64,000 nt of DNA from Sorghum bicolor (GCF_000003195.3 NC_012876.2:59762407-59826406); one strand, 5' to 3'. Positions 1-10,410 are shown, counted from the stretch's first letter. Program-made: numbers and translations. Notes: a model not told the origin generated them from the letters alone.

Positions 1-767
1 TGTGCGCCTGTACCAGAGAGAGGGGGCGCACCCTTGGGGCATCTGTGACGGCAGCCGGCGGCCGGCCGGGGGCGGTGACAAGGGCCGGTCGTCTGCAGGC
101 GGCGTCAACGATAGGGGCCGGGGGCCTGCTGCAGGGGGCGGTGAAGGGGGCCGGGGGCGCGCAGCGACAAAGGCCAGCCGGGAGCGGGTGCTGGCGGCGG
201 CGGGGGTGGGGGGGACGGGGCCCGGGGGCGGTCGTCTGCTGCAGGGGGCGGTGACGGGGGCCGGGGGCGCGCGGTGACAGGGGCCGGCCGGGAGCTGGTG
301 CTGGCGGCGGGCGGTGACGGGGCCGGGGGCGCGCGGCCGGCCGGGAGCAGGTGCTGGCGGCTGTGTGGCAGGGAGACTGGGAGAGTGCGCGGGGGGTTAG
401 GGGTTTCAGGCTGAGCGCCCAGGAGAGAGGAGAGGAAATGGGCTGGCCGCTTGGCGGGCTGGAATGGCGGGTTCCATTTTTTTTCTGATAAGTGGGTCCA
501 TGTTAAAAGGTTAGGCGGGAAGCATTTTATTTTGGTGCGCGCGAGTGGAGCCGAATATTGTGACGTACGGTGGGTCGTTAAAAGTTGGATATAATGACGC
601 ACCATCCGACGTTAAAGTTAAAAAGAATTAACAACCGACGGTCCGTGATCAAAATGAGATATAGCGACAGACCATCCATTACGAATTTTTTACGTCTAAC
701 CTTCCAACGTTAAATCATCATTTTTAACGACCCCCAAGTGACGTTAATTTTGGGCTGTGGTGTAGTG
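1..767. mobile_element. Right end of a probable CACTA-type transposon (left part outside window)
   Basis: The segment ends at 761-767 in TGTAGTG, the inverse of the CACTACA terminus typical of CACTA elements, followed by TCA, a possible 3-bp target duplication. The last 200 bases carry repeated short subterminal motifs (variants of CCGACGTTAA and GACCATCC at about 604-745), as CACTA subterminal regions do. The interior from 1 to about 460 is extremely GC rich with imperfect repeats. No transposase is visible and the left terminus is outside the window, so the assignment rests on the terminus and subterminal repeats only. Confidence 0.45.
126..357. repeat. GC-rich imperfect tandem repeat, period about 110 bp
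   Basis: A unit starting CTGCTGCAGGGGGCGGTGA occurs at 126 and again at 236 with the same order of downstream words (GCCGGGGGCGCGC, then GCCGGCCGGGAGC, then GGTGCTGGCGGC). A third, truncated unit follows from about 309. The open frames crossing it are low-complexity Gly/Ala/Arg or Pro stretches on both strands and are not taken as genes. It lies inside the presumed CACTA element. Confidence 0.6.
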
Positions 768-1285
768 TCATTAAATATATACTTATTTAATCAATATATC
801 TTAGCCCGACTCCACCTGGGAAAAAAAATTATCTTTCCCTTAAAACTGTCATATGAATAAGGTGGAAAAAAAAACTCTCCAACGGACCCTGTAAAGACAC
901 TGTTTCTGACGTATGTACAATTGCCAACCTGCAGGCACACTCCTCCGCCGTGGATTTATCATCCAACGCCCGATGAGGTTCTGGCGTTTTCCGGCCAAAG
1001 ACAAAGCCTGGCCCAGTAGTCATAGAGAGGGGAGGGGAGAGGTGACTGTTCAATCATTTGGGACTCACGCGACCTCTTTCAATTCGAATAGCATCTTCTG
1101 CTTGCTTCATCTCCAACTTTTGAGATTTCATCCAATGAGAGGGAAGAGTGGATCAAATGATGCAAGGTTTGTTTTAGCTTTGAGATTCCATCCACCGTGG
1201 GGCGCACGTGTTGATTTTACTACAGTAATTTGCACAAAGTATCGACTACTATATTTATTGCGTCATATGCAGCAAATTTTAGTTA
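768..1285. other. Intergenic, no gene recognised
   Basis: Unique-looking sequence between the CACTA-like terminus and the first MITE. A 133-codon plus-strand frame beginning at 913 crosses into the MITE and resembles no known family; I do not treat it as a gene. Confidence 0.5.
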
Positions 1286-1528
1286 GGCCTTGTTTAATTC
1301 ACCCTGAAAACTAAAAAATTTTCAAGATTCTCCGTCACATCAAATCTTGGAGCACATGCATGAAGCATTAGATATAGATGAAAATAAAAACTAATTGTAC
1401 AGTTTGTCTGTAAATCACGAGATGAATCTTTTGAGCCTAATTAGTCCATGATTAGATAATATTTGTCAAATAAAAATGAAAATACTACCGTGCCGAAATC
1501 TGAAATTTTTTCGCAACTAAACAAGGCC
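1286..1528. mobile_element. Tourist-like MITE (family 1, GGCCTTGTTTAG termini)
   Basis: The element has inverted termini GGCCTTGTTTA at 1286-1296 and TAAACAAGGCC at 1518-1528, flanked by the 3-bp duplication TTA (1283-1285 and 1529-1531), the target preference of PIF/Harbinger-derived Tourist MITEs. The interior has the family words found in some twenty other copies in the window: ATTAGTCCATGATTAG, AATTAGTTTTTAT (or complement) and ATCTATATTTAATGC. It has no coding capacity. Confidence 0.85.
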
Positions 1529-1810
1529 TTAACCGTGATATAATTTAAGGTGTAAATACAGGATTTTAAATTCTAGGGTCCAGTTTTTGATGTAGGGAGG
1601 GTTCACGTACATATACATCCCGTCACACCAATCTTCACAAAAAATGGCCGTCCATTTACAGCCAGTCATCTCCAACTAATTTCAGACAATTTTGTGAAAA
1701 AATTAAGGTGTTAATGCAATAAATTTTACCTTTTGATTTTTAAAGCAGGGCCCATATTAGATATGGACAAACCGGTATCTATAAAGTACTAGCTCATTGT
1801 TGTACCAAGT

Positions 1811-1983
1811 ATTCTGTCTATCCCTTTTAAATGCTATTATGGTATTCCTACTAGTCAAAAATTTGTTAAGTTTGACTTATATATAGAAATATTAGTAAAA
1901 TTGATATCATATATATTAATAATTTTGTGTATATATTTAGTCAAAGTTAAGAATAAAGTCAGTTAAAAAGGGACGGAGAGAGT
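1811..1983. mobile_element. Stowaway-like MITE, short
   Basis: Inverted ends ATTCTGTCTATCCCTTTT (from 1811) and AAAAGGGACGGAGAGAGT (to about 1982) match the consensus end of grass Stowaway/mariner MITEs (CTCCCTCCGTCCC). It is AT rich inside and non-coding. The exact edge is uncertain by 1-3 bases. Confidence 0.6.
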
Positions 1984-2084
1984 AATATTTTTTCTAAAAA
2001 AATGATTAGTTTTGCTAAAATTTTTAGATTTGAAAGCGATGTTTCATTCCAGGGTTTTTAGCTTTTACATTGAGCTCACATTTA

Positions 2085-2289
2085 GGCCAGTCTTAATGCA
2101 TGTTTCATAGAGTGTCATGCACATTAAATAGGGTGCCACATAAGGAAAAATGCTGACTTGACAGAATCATTAAATGAAGGAGTTTCATCAGATGAGAGAG
2201 GAGTTTCATCCCCATGAAACTCATATGGTTCGGTTACCTAGTTTATATTCTTGGTAACTGTGTCATGAAAGTATGCATTGAGACTAGCC
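2085..2289. mobile_element. Tourist-like MITE with GGCCAGTCTTAATGCATG termini
   Basis: Inverted termini GGCCAGTCTTAATGCATG (2085) and ATGCATTGAGACTAGCC (ending 2289) are flanked by TTA on both sides (2082-2084 and 2290-2292). The 205-bp AT-rich element has palindromic internal words (AGTTTCATC and ATGAAACTC). It is a distinct family from the GGCCTTGTTTAG elements. Confidence 0.75.
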
Positions 2290-2684
2290 TTATAAATACT
2301 CCCTCCGGGCAGCTTTCTTTAGGCGTACACAAGCAAATCTCACATACCAAGGAGGAGATTAAATGCTCTTGGCTCAATACGGCTGCTATAGAGTCGGATA
2401 CTCTTTCATTTAATTCATGCATGAAGCCATGTAGGGGAATACGAAGTGATAAGCACAGATACAACCTCATCATCGCCTAGGTCCTCGTCGTCGCTTCCGT
2501 CGAAGGAGTCTGGCACATAGTCGACACCACGAACTAACACTCGGCCATCTCTTCCATGGCCTTCGGCTGGACTCAGGGGCGGAGGCAGCTATCTGGCAAG
2601 GTACGGCAGCCGCCATACCTAAATTTTATACAAAAGACTGAAAGACTATTATGTATATACATGAAATACTATACAGTACTGATA
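2290..2684. other. Intergenic, no gene recognised
   Basis: Short unique stretch between a MITE and a hAT element. A Ser/Pro-containing plus-strand frame (2556-2867) runs into the hAT terminus and is not taken as a gene. Confidence 0.5.
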
Positions 2685-2692
2685 GATTTAAT

Positions 2693-3393
2693 TAAAGTTG
2701 AAAACGGACGGAAACGAACGGAAAATCGCTTTATCATTTCCATTTTCATATTTTTAGACGAAAACGGAAGTGGAAGCCGGACAACCGGGAGCGAAAACGG
2801 TAGCGGGATAAACGGTAATACGAAAACGGGTAAATACGATCGGAAAATAGACGGAAACGAGCAGTAAACGAAAAATTGAACCGGAACATGTAAAGCTGCA
2901 TATGATAGCGCAAATACAGAGACCAAAATGCAATACCAAATATCAAATATGCACTGACCAGTGACTAGTGACCACATTAATACAATACCACATATCCATA
3001 GTCCATAGATCACAATTAACACAAATATGAATTATCCATTCATCACATAAGAACATATCCATAGTCCATAGATCATAATTCACATAAATATGAATTATCC
3101 ATACATCCCATAAGACAAGAGACATTTTAGGCTATATTGGGCTTAGGGACTATGTTGGGCTACTTTCCCGTTTTTATGAAAAACGGGATAGAAAACGGGA
3201 TATCCCGGTAAAAAACGGGATTCCGCAAATACGGACGGACAAACGTTCTACCGTTTTCGATCCCGCTCCCGTTTTAATCCGTCCCGTTTTCGGTCCCGTT
3301 TCCGTTTATCCCGTAAAAAACGAAAACGAACGGGAAAATACGGTATACGGTTGCGGACGAAACGGGATCTATCCCGTCCCGTTTTCAACTTTA
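2693..3393. mobile_element. Non-autonomous hAT-type element with 8-bp target duplication
   Basis: Inverted termini TAAAGTTGAAAACGG (2693) and CCGTTTTCAACTTTA (ending 3393) are flanked by identical 8-bp copies of GATTTAAT (2685-2692 and 3394-3401), the target-duplication length of hAT transposons. Both subterminal regions are dense in ACGGGA/AACGGA words on the left and their inverses on the right, as hAT transposase-binding regions are. There is no transposase. A 63-bp tandem duplication lies inside at 2991-3116. Confidence 0.8.
2991..3116. repeat. 63-bp tandem duplication inside the hAT element
   Basis: The word CATATCCATAGTCCATAGAT begins at 2991 and again at 3054. The two 63-bp units differ at a handful of positions. 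They lie in the AT-rich middle of the hAT element. Confidence 0.8.
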
Positions 3394-3776
3394 GATTTAA
3401 TGGCTGAGCCACTGTCTCCCATGTCTATTTTATTTGCTGATCACAAAGTAATATAAATATTTTGATAATGTTCCAATAAATCCTTTCCTAATGTCCTTAT
3501 ATATTTGATAGTTATATTATACATGGTTTCCCATTATAAACCGCCACACCTATAAAGACTTGTCATGGTGACAGAGAATACACGACCCCAAGAAAGAAGC
3601 TAGCAGGAGTTCAAATAGCAGCGTTGGGCACGCACACGTCTCTTCGAGTCTTCTGCATGCAAACTCTTCGATTCTCGGCCAGCATGCACACCCAACGACA
3701 CCCACATTGAATGCAGTAGGATTTCCAAAGCATCGTTGCCTCGTTCATGCTACCGGCGCCCAAGATAGTTGCCTAA

Positions 3777-4065
3777 GACTATCTCCAACAATCATCACCT
3801 AAAATACAAGACCCATTTATCCTTTGGTAGCGCTACAGGTAAAAGGTTCCATACCTATTTTTAGTCTTCTCCAGCAACGAGACCTAAAAGAAAACACTCT
3901 CTGCAAATGGGTCTCGAGGAGAGAGAATACCCAAATTTGGGTTATGCCTCTCCTGATACCTAAAATGGGTTTTCTATATAGGTACTCTGTTGGAGGCTAT
4001 AGGTATTGTGTTGGAGACCCATTTTGGGTTTGGGTTCTCAAATGGGTCTCCTATTGGAGACAACC
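3777..4065. mobile_element. MITE with GACTATCTCCAAC termini
   Basis: Imperfect inverted termini GACTATCTCCAACAATC (3777) and TATTGGAGACAACC (ending 4065) are flanked by TAA (3774-3776 and 4066-4068), giving PIF/Harbinger-like target use. The interior repeats variants of AAATGGGTCTC and GGTTTTGGG. There is no plausible coding sequence. Confidence 0.65.
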
Positions 4066-4068
4066 TAA

Positions 4069-4412
4069 GGCCTGTTTAGTTCCCTACCCAAAATTTTTTC
4101 ATCCATCCCATCGAATCTTTGGACATATGCATGGAACATTAAATGTAGATAAAAAAATAAACTAATTACACAGTTTAGTTAAGAATCGCGAGACGAATCT
4201 TTTAAGCCTAGTTACTCCATGATTAGCCTTAAGTGCTACAGTAACCCACATATGCTAATGATAGATTAATTATGCTTAATAAATTTGTCTTGCAGTTTCC
4301 TGACGAGCTATTTAATTTGTTTTTTTATTAGTTTCTAAAAACCCCTCCCGACATCCTTCCGACACATCCGATATGACACCCAAAAAATTTTCGTTCCCAA
4401 TCTAAACAGGCC
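4069..4412. mobile_element. Tourist-like MITE (family 2, GGCCTGTTTAGTTCCC termini), inserted at a pre-existing target duplication
   Basis: Inverted ends GGCCTGTTTAG (4069) and CTAAACAGGCC (ending 4412). The left flank TAA at 4066-4068 is also the right target duplication of the preceding MITE, and TAA recurs at 4414-4416. The interior (TCATCCATCCCATCGAATC near the left end, CCTGACGAGCTATTTAATTTG at 4300-4320) matches the copy at 27561-27905. Confidence 0.75.
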
Positions 4413-4439
4413 CTAATTGAAAAATGACGAAACGCCTAA

Positions 4440-5006
4440 AAAAGTTGTCCGGAGGGAGTAGCACTATAAACTAGCAAGCTAGTTCAAGTCAAAACAATGA
4501 GTGTAAAAAAAATTGATCATTATTTAGTACTGTTAGTAAGATTATAGAAGGTGAGATGATAATATGAATTTGGGCCGGGACAGGCATGGATTTATCCCCA
4601 CCCACGCCAATAACAGCTGGGCACGGCAGATGTACCTATGGTTATCATTTTTTTTTTCAAGGCGCAGCACGGTTATTGGGGCAGAGTCCGCACAGGTCCC
4701 GGAACAAATCCAGAGTTTTTTTTTTTTTTTGTGCGACGAAAGAGGAACAAATCCAGAGTTGGAGGACCAGCATCGTTGCATATGGTAACACCGTAACAGA
4801 CTCGGTCATGGCCTCATGGGTTTGCCCGTGAGGTTTTCCGTTTTCCAATCCATCATCCGAAACCGATCCGGATTTCAGATAGCAAACTACTCCTATATAT
4901 TTCGATTGCAAGTCTAGGTGGAATCACATCGATCGAGTTGCCGCTGTCTGGTTCACATCGATCTCGCGCGCAACTCCGATCCGGCCGCAGCAGAACCAAC
5001 CTAACC
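4440..5006 (+). promoter_or_regulatory. Upstream region of the DUF1618 gene
   Basis: Between the MITE pair and the gene. A TATA-like stretch CTATATAT lies at 4893-4900, about 110 bases before the chosen start codon at 5007. Poly-T runs are at 4648 and 4718. No other recognisable element was found. Confidence 0.4.
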
Positions 5007-6422
5007 ATGGACGTCTTGTTCCACCGCCGCGTGAACTTCATCGACGAAGTAAAAGAGATCATCGACAAGACACCTGCAGGATGCCACCAGACGCGGCACG
5101 AGATCCTTCGCGAGCTCAAGGCCTCCCGCTCCCGCACCACCACCACCACCGGCAGCGGGTGGCGCAGGGAGCCGGTGACCTTCGCACGCGCAGGCTGGCA
5201 CGACGTCGGCTACTACCGCAGGCTGCTGGACGGCGTCGACCCTGTCCTTCCTCAGCAGCTCGCCGCCGCCCCCGCCGTCAACTCCCTGACGCTTCGTGTC
5301 TCTTGGCCACCGGAGCATTGCGCCACCACCGGCTTCATCGCGAGCGCTCACGACGACCTCCTCGCGCTCTGCCTGGGCGACTGCTACAGTTTTTTTCACT
5401 CCTGGCGCCACCTGCCAGGGTGCTACCTGGTGCTCAACACCCGCGCCAAATCCGTCGCCGTCGTGCCAACACTGCCGGCCAACTGGCTCAGGGACGACGA
5501 CAACTACTCGCCGCACCACCCCATCGCGTCGGCCGGGGTCGCCGTCCTACGCACCGACGACGACGGCGGCTACCTCCTCGCCGAGCTCTACCGTCATAGT
5601 ACTGATCGCGGCTTTCCAACGAACAAGGCCACCCTGTTCACGTGGTGCTCGCCCCGCTCCGGCTCCGGCGACGGCGGCTCGCGTGCCGGTGCCCACCAGT
5701 GGATACGGAAGGAGGTGATGCTCCCTCTCCCGGTTCCTGATGATGAATACGACTTCTTCAATTTCAATGCTGGGACGGTGTTCGCCGTCTCAAGCACCTC
5801 CCTTTGCTGGGTAGACCTGTGGGCAGGGATCTTGGTCTGCAACAACATCAGCAGCAGCACCGCCGGCACGGCCGCCGGCGACGACGACGACGACGACGAC
5901 GAGGAGGACGGCTTGGTGTTCACCTTCATCCCGTTGCCCGTGGTATGCGGCCACAGACCTTTTGACTCGACGGAGTACCGTTCCGTGCGCTGCTTGGACA
6001 CGGAGACCATCAAGCTCGTATGCATGGACGGCGGCGAGGAGGTGACGGTGGCGCTCACGACGTGGACTCTCAAGTTCCCGCTGTCGACAGACGGCGGCTG
6101 GAGGTGGGAGAAGGACGAGGACGCGTCGTGCTCCTCCCTGTGCGTCGCCGACCTCCTGGACGACGCTATTCCGGTGGGCGGCGGCGGCGACAATAAGCGC
6201 AGGCTGCGGCGGCGGATCGTGAGCTGGCCCGTCGTTGGCAGAGCGCGACCTGGCGTCGCGCACGTCTTCGTGCATGACCTTGAGTACAAGAGCAAGGAGA
6301 ATCAGTGGGCAGTCACGGAGTCGTACGAGGTCAGCCTCGACGTGCCTCGTCGCAAGGTCGTGTCTGTCTTCACGCTTCCTGCAGGATCCTGGTCTCGTGC
6401 GCATATGATCATGCCACTCTGA
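5007..6422 (+). CDS. DUF1618 domain protein, single exon
   Basis: Uninterrupted 471-codon gene. The start at 5007 sits in a good plant context (AACCATGG). An in-frame ATG at 4938 would add 23 residues of unlikely composition. The protein resembles the grass-expanded DUF1618 family, which often lacks introns and whose biochemical role is unknown. The central block near residues 265-280 reads CWVDLWAGILVCN, the usual entry to the DUF1618 domain, followed by an FIPLP motif and a TLKFPL segment around residues 350-360. An Asp/Glu run (seven D, two E) lies just after the entry motif, a simple-sequence insertion in a loop. No signal peptide or membrane segment is apparent. It may be one of a larger cluster outside the window. 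Confidence 0.8.
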   Translation: MDVLFHRRVNFIDEVKEIIDKTPAGCHQTRHEILRELKASRSRTTTTTGSGWRREPVTFARAGWHDVGYYRRLLDGVDPVLPQQLAAAPAVNSLTLRVSWPPEHCATTGFIASAHDDLLALCLGDCYSFFHSWRHLPGCYLVLNTRAKSVAVVPTLPANWLRDDDNYSPHHPIASAGVAVLRTDDDGGYLLAELYRHSTDRGFPTNKATLFTWCSPRSGSGDGGSRAGAHQWIRKEVMLPLPVPDDEYDFFNFNAGTVFAVSSTSLCWVDLWAGILVCNNISSSTAGTAAGDDDDDDDEEDGLVFTFIPLPVVCGHRPFDSTEYRSVRCLDTETIKLVCMDGGEEVTVALTTWTLKFPLSTDGGWRWEKDEDASCSSLCVADLLDDAIPVGGGGDNKRRLRRRIVSWPVVGRARPGVAHVFVHDLEYKSKENQWAVTESYEVSLDVPRRKVVSVFTLPAGSWSRAHMIMPL

Positions 6423-6446
6423 ATACACCAACAACGACCTTGGTTT

Positions 6447-7699
6447 TTTTTTGAACACTTTTGTTTGTTTGTGGCAAATATTGTCCAATCATATAGATTA
6501 AATAGGATCAAAAGATTCATCTCGCGATTCACAGATAAAGTGTGTAATTAGTTTCTGATTTCGTCTATATTTAATGCTTCATGCATGTGACGCAAGATTT
6601 GATGTGACGAGAAATCTTGAAAACTTGTGCGCTTGAATACAATACACGGGAAACAAGTGGGGGAATCATCAAATCAAACAGTAATAATTCACATTGTCCA
6701 ATTATAGAGTATCTAGGTTTAAAAGATCCATCTCGCGATTTTGTACAATTAATTTTTATTTTCGTCTATGTTTAGTGTTCCATGCATGTGTCACAAGATT
6801 CGATGTGATAAAAAATCTTAAAAAGTTTTTGGTTTTTTGGTGAACTAAGGCACAAGTCTCCAACGACGTTATGCGCTTGAATTCGACTTCATTAGCTGGA
6901 TTTCCTTTTTCTATAAATAATATTATTTTTCTCTCATAATATATAATTTTTTAGCAATAACTTTTCAAGCGAGAACACGCTCCCATGTCACCTGCACAAA
7001 GAAATTTCCTAATCCCAATCTAATTAACGTGCAGAGTATGGTTTTGATCCGAATTTGTTTAGATGCAAAATCATTTAGGATTTTGATACTACAACACTTT
7101 CGTTTGTATTTGACTAACATTGTTCAATTATAGATTAAATAGTCTTAAAAAACTAGTCTCGTGATTTACAGATAAACTATATAATTAGTTATTTTCTAAT
7201 CTATATTTAATGTTACATATGTATGTACCGTAAGATTTGATATGATAAAGAATTTTGTAAATTTTTGGATTTTTGAGTACATGTAAACTGCCACTAAACA
7301 AAGCTGCCGGGATGCAGTTTTGTGCTGTGCATGCGTCGTCAAATCGTCATCATGCACGTAATGTTTCGTACTACGGTAGGTCAAGCGACAAACAGGATAT
7401 GGACAAGCGTGCAGTGATGCAGATGAGATGATTTTTGGATGCCCACTGCATACCTTGAGAAGTGATTGCACTGTGCATGCATGCATATATGACGGTGATT
7501 GATATTATTGCCTGAGGTTGGCCTTGTTAGCGAAACACTTTTGTTTTTATTTGACAAACATTGTCCAATCACAGAGTAACTAGGCTCAAAAGATTTATCT
7601 TACAAATTACAGATAACTGTGCAATTAATTTTTATTTTTATCTATATTTAATGCTCAATGTATATGATCAAAAATTCGATGTCAAACTTAAACAAGGCG
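6447..7699. mobile_element. Cluster of degenerate family-1 MITE copies
   Basis: Four partial copies of the GGCCTTGTTTAG family lie in series, recognised by the internal words CAAAAGATTCATCTCGCGATT, TTCGTCTATATTTAATGC and ATGCATGTGACGCAAGATT: about 6447-6640, 6690-6850, 7053-7303 and 7520-7699. The last has partial ends GGCCTTGTTAG and AACAAGGC. Intervening sequence is AT rich and carries no gene. The series lies in the 3' flank of the DUF1618 gene. Confidence 0.6.
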
Positions 7700-8029
7700 A
7701 TATATATTGCCGGAGGCGGTCATCGATCACCAAACATTCACGCGCGCTTCGGATAAGCCCTGTCCGTTGGATGTTCCGATCGTGACCTTGCCTAGAATCA
7801 ATCAAAATACTGTTCACATGATATTGCTCCTTAATCAATAAAAGCACAGTAGGGGGTCTTTAACCCCTCCTGTTTACCCTAAAAAAAATGATATTGCTCC
7901 TTATATTAGACGCGGACATGGATAAGATGGGTGCAAAACTTTGTATTTGCAACTCTAAGGGCATTAGCCCCCAAGAACCTTAAAGTAGGGCCCGCATAAG
8001 ATATGACACGCCCTTGTTATGTTTATTAA
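7700..8029. other. Intergenic, no gene recognised
   Basis: Unique sequence between the MITE cluster and a TIR element. ATGATATTGCTCCTTA occurs twice (7818 and 7888), a short local duplication. Nothing else was identified. Confidence 0.5.
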
Positions 8030-8862
8030 GAGCAACTCCAGCCCTAATTGCTAAATATGAGTGCCCAGACCGAAAACATCACACCAGCAGGGCTGCAAAC
8101 CTCATATTTGATTAGACACTCATATTCTTCCCTCGGTCTCCATTCAGTTGGCCCAACAGGACGACCATCCACTCGTTCCTCTCCGTGTCATACTACCTCC
8201 CCTTCCCGTACGACCTTCCCTTCTTGTGGCACAGCTTACTCCCCTCTGGCGAGGCCACCTTCCCTACTCGCAGCGCGCCCCAGCCCTCTCCGGCGAGCCC
8301 CAATCACCTTAGGCATGCCCTCGTTCGGCAAGCGTGAGCACATGGGATACAACTGCATCCTCGGGCCTCCACCACGACACTCCGCGGTGGGTGGATCTAC
8401 GACCGTGGCCGAAGCTCCAGCGAGCGAGCGACACTTCTCCCTCTCTCCTCTAGTGGTGTGTCTCCCTCTCTTGTCCTTTGGGCGGGCGCGCCCCAACTCA
8501 CCGCCACACGAGAGCAGCACGGGCGCTAGAGCAGCCTCTGCCATGTCTGTCGCGCTGCCTGCTAGCCACTGCTCCCTCCACTATGCGGGAGCAGCCAGGT
8601 CACACCTCCCTCAGCAGCGTGAGAGAAGCCTAGCCTCACCTCCAGCCACCTCGTGTGCGCGTGGGCACCTCGCTCTGTTGTGTCGACGAAATCCGCGTGT
8701 GAAGGATGGGGAAGAAAGGTTTGAGCCAATGACCCAAATTTGGTGGCCTTTATTTGGGTGCTGCAGCTGGAGTGGAATAGATTTATGGGCCCAATAAAAA
8801 CAGGGGTAAGCACTCAAATCTAAAGTAGGGTCCAAATTTAGAAACTGGTGCTAGAGTTGCTC
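8030..8862. mobile_element. Non-autonomous TIR element (GAGCAACTCCAGC ends) with GC-rich filler
   Basis: Inverted ends GAGCAACTCCAGC (8030) and GCTAGAGTTGCTC (ending 8862) are flanked by TAA (8027-8029 and 8863-8865). The interior from about 8130 to 8720 is GC rich and contrasts with its AT-rich termini, suggesting captured host sequence. The 249-codon plus-strand frame at 8048-8797 is Ser/Pro/Ala rich and runs from end to end of the element. It matches no family I know, so I do not call it a gene. The element at 21558-22160 has related ends. Confidence 0.65.
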
Positions 8863-8938
8863 TAAAGCTGGCACTAGTAAAAACAAATCATCCACCTATG
8901 AGAGACGAAGAAGGCCATTGCATGTCCGTAGACTTGAT

Positions 8939-9510
8939 CTTTTTTTTTTTGCGATCAAGGAGATTCATTCAACACAGGGGAGCAAAATTACAGTCTAAGG
9001 CCAACAAGTTCGAAATACTGGTTGGGGCATAGAACCACCACCCAATCCTGTTGTCCCCTGTGACCTTTTTGGCTAAGCATGAGCTAGCTTATTACAAGAA
9101 CGGCTAACAAAAGAAAATTTAAATTCTTTGGAAAAGACTGCTCAGCTCCTTAGGCCTTACTTAGTTCCTAAAAAATTTCAAGATTCCCCGTCACATCGAA
9201 TCTTGCGGCACATGCATGGAGTATTAAATTTAGACGAAAACAAAAACTAATTACACAGTTTTCCTGTAAATCGCGAGATAAATCTTTTGATCCTAATTAG
9301 TCTATGATTGGACAATATTTATCACAAACAAACAAAAGTGCTACAGTACCCAAAATCAAAATTTTTGCCAACTAAACAAGGCCCTAATCTCCTTGACAAT
9401 TGAGACCACACTGGATCTTTGATTCATCCCCGCTTGCCAAAGCTTCACCACTTCTTGGTAGTCTGTTTCAAGCCCGACTTTCTGAAAACCTGCATGAAGC
9501 CGTAGACTTG
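8939..9510 (-). pseudogene. LINE 3' remnant: RNase H domain, split by a MITE
   Basis: Read on the minus strand, about 9510-9390 encodes KVGLETDYQEVVKLW. Beyond the inserted MITE, about 9120-9050 encodes RSCNKLAHA. These are the central LETD and C-terminal RxxNxxAH signatures of the RNase H (RVT_3) domain found at the end of plant LINE polyproteins. A T-run at 8940-8950 on the plus strand is the poly(A) tail of a minus-strand retrotransposon. A stop follows LAHA, and the family-1 MITE at 9153-9384 interrupts the frame, so it is long dead. Confidence 0.65.
9153..9384. mobile_element. Family-1 MITE inside the LINE remnant
   Basis: Ends GGCCTTACTTAGTTCC (9153) and CAACTAAACAAGGCCC (to 9384) with the standard family interior (TCGCGAGATAAATCTTTTGA, CTATGATTGGACAATATTT). 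Its insertion into the RNase H remnant shows it is younger than that LINE. Confidence 0.8.
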
Positions 9511-9760
9511 GGCCTTGTTTAGTTTCTAAAAATTTTTGCAAAACTTTTTAGATTTACCATCACATCGAATCTTACGTCACATGTATAGAACATTAAATAT
9601 AGATAAAAATAATAACTAATTATAATTATACAGTTTATCTGTAATTTACGAGACGAATCTTTTAAATATAGTTAATCTATGATTGGACAATATTTGTCAC
9701 ATACAAACGAAAATCTTACGATACTTATTTTTGTCAAAAATTTTGGAACTAAACAAGGCC
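9511..9760. mobile_element. Family-1 MITE
   Basis: Ends GGCCTTGTTTAGTTTC (9511) and GGAACTAAACAAGGCC (ending 9760), with family interior words on the complementary strand to the canonical orientation. Confidence 0.85.
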
Positions 9761-9889
9761 ACATCGTGCAAATGTGAATGTGCGACAACGAAAGACGATT
9801 GGTTCTTTCGATCTACAATGGCACTCCTCCTATCTTCTTTCTCTCTCTTGCTTCAAACGCTCTTTATAGCCCACGCGGTGAGTCACCCT

Positions 9890-10410
9890 GGGCACTAAAT
9901 ACCGAGAACCAAACCCAATTTACCGAGAACCGAACCGAATTTACCGAAACCGAAAAATTCGATTCCCTGTTCGGTACCTAGTTCTCAGGAACCGAATTTA
10001 CCGAGGTATATTCGGTTCTGTACCTCGGTAAACCGAAGTACCGAACTAGTACCGAATATATCTACTAACAATATATAATATTGTTGATGGGTCTATCATA
10101 GACAATTATGTTACATATTTGTGTTAATCTACTCCTATTATATTGTGGCCTTTTATATATATGATTTTTGACACTGTTATTTCTATATGAATCATGCTGA
10201 ATTTTTATTAAAATTGGCTATTAAACTTGATGTTATATGTTGCTATAATATGCTCGGTTCTTTCGGTAAATACCGGAACCGAAACGAAAGAACCGATACC
10301 GAATTAGCTCGGTACCGAATTTTTTTAGGAACCGATCGGTACCAGTTTTCTCAGGAACCGAATTTGTCTGGGTACCGAGGAACCGAACCGATCGGTTTGT
10401 AGTTTAGGTA
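9890..10410. mobile_element. AT-rich element bounded by arrays of ACCGA/GGAACCG motifs (hAT-like)
   Basis: About 9897-10060 and 10250-10400 are dense in ACCGAGAACC, GGAACCGAA, GGTACCGA and their complements, on both sides of a 200-bp AT-rich core. This mirrors the subterminal repeat arrays of grass hAT elements, as in the better-defined copy at 2693-3393. I could not fix termini or a target duplication. Confidence 0.45.

Noticed and set aside
2..605. Gly-rich and Pro-rich frames at the left edge
   Set aside because: Imperfect GC-rich tandem repeat in a presumed CACTA element; no protein motif.
4938..5006. Upstream in-frame ATG for the DUF1618 gene
   Set aside because: Would add 23 Arg/Ser-rich residues. 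The ATG at 5007 has the better context and starts family-like sequence.
8048..8797. 249-codon plus-strand frame
   Set aside because: Fills a transposon from end to end, with Ser/Pro/Ala-rich composition and no recognisable motif.
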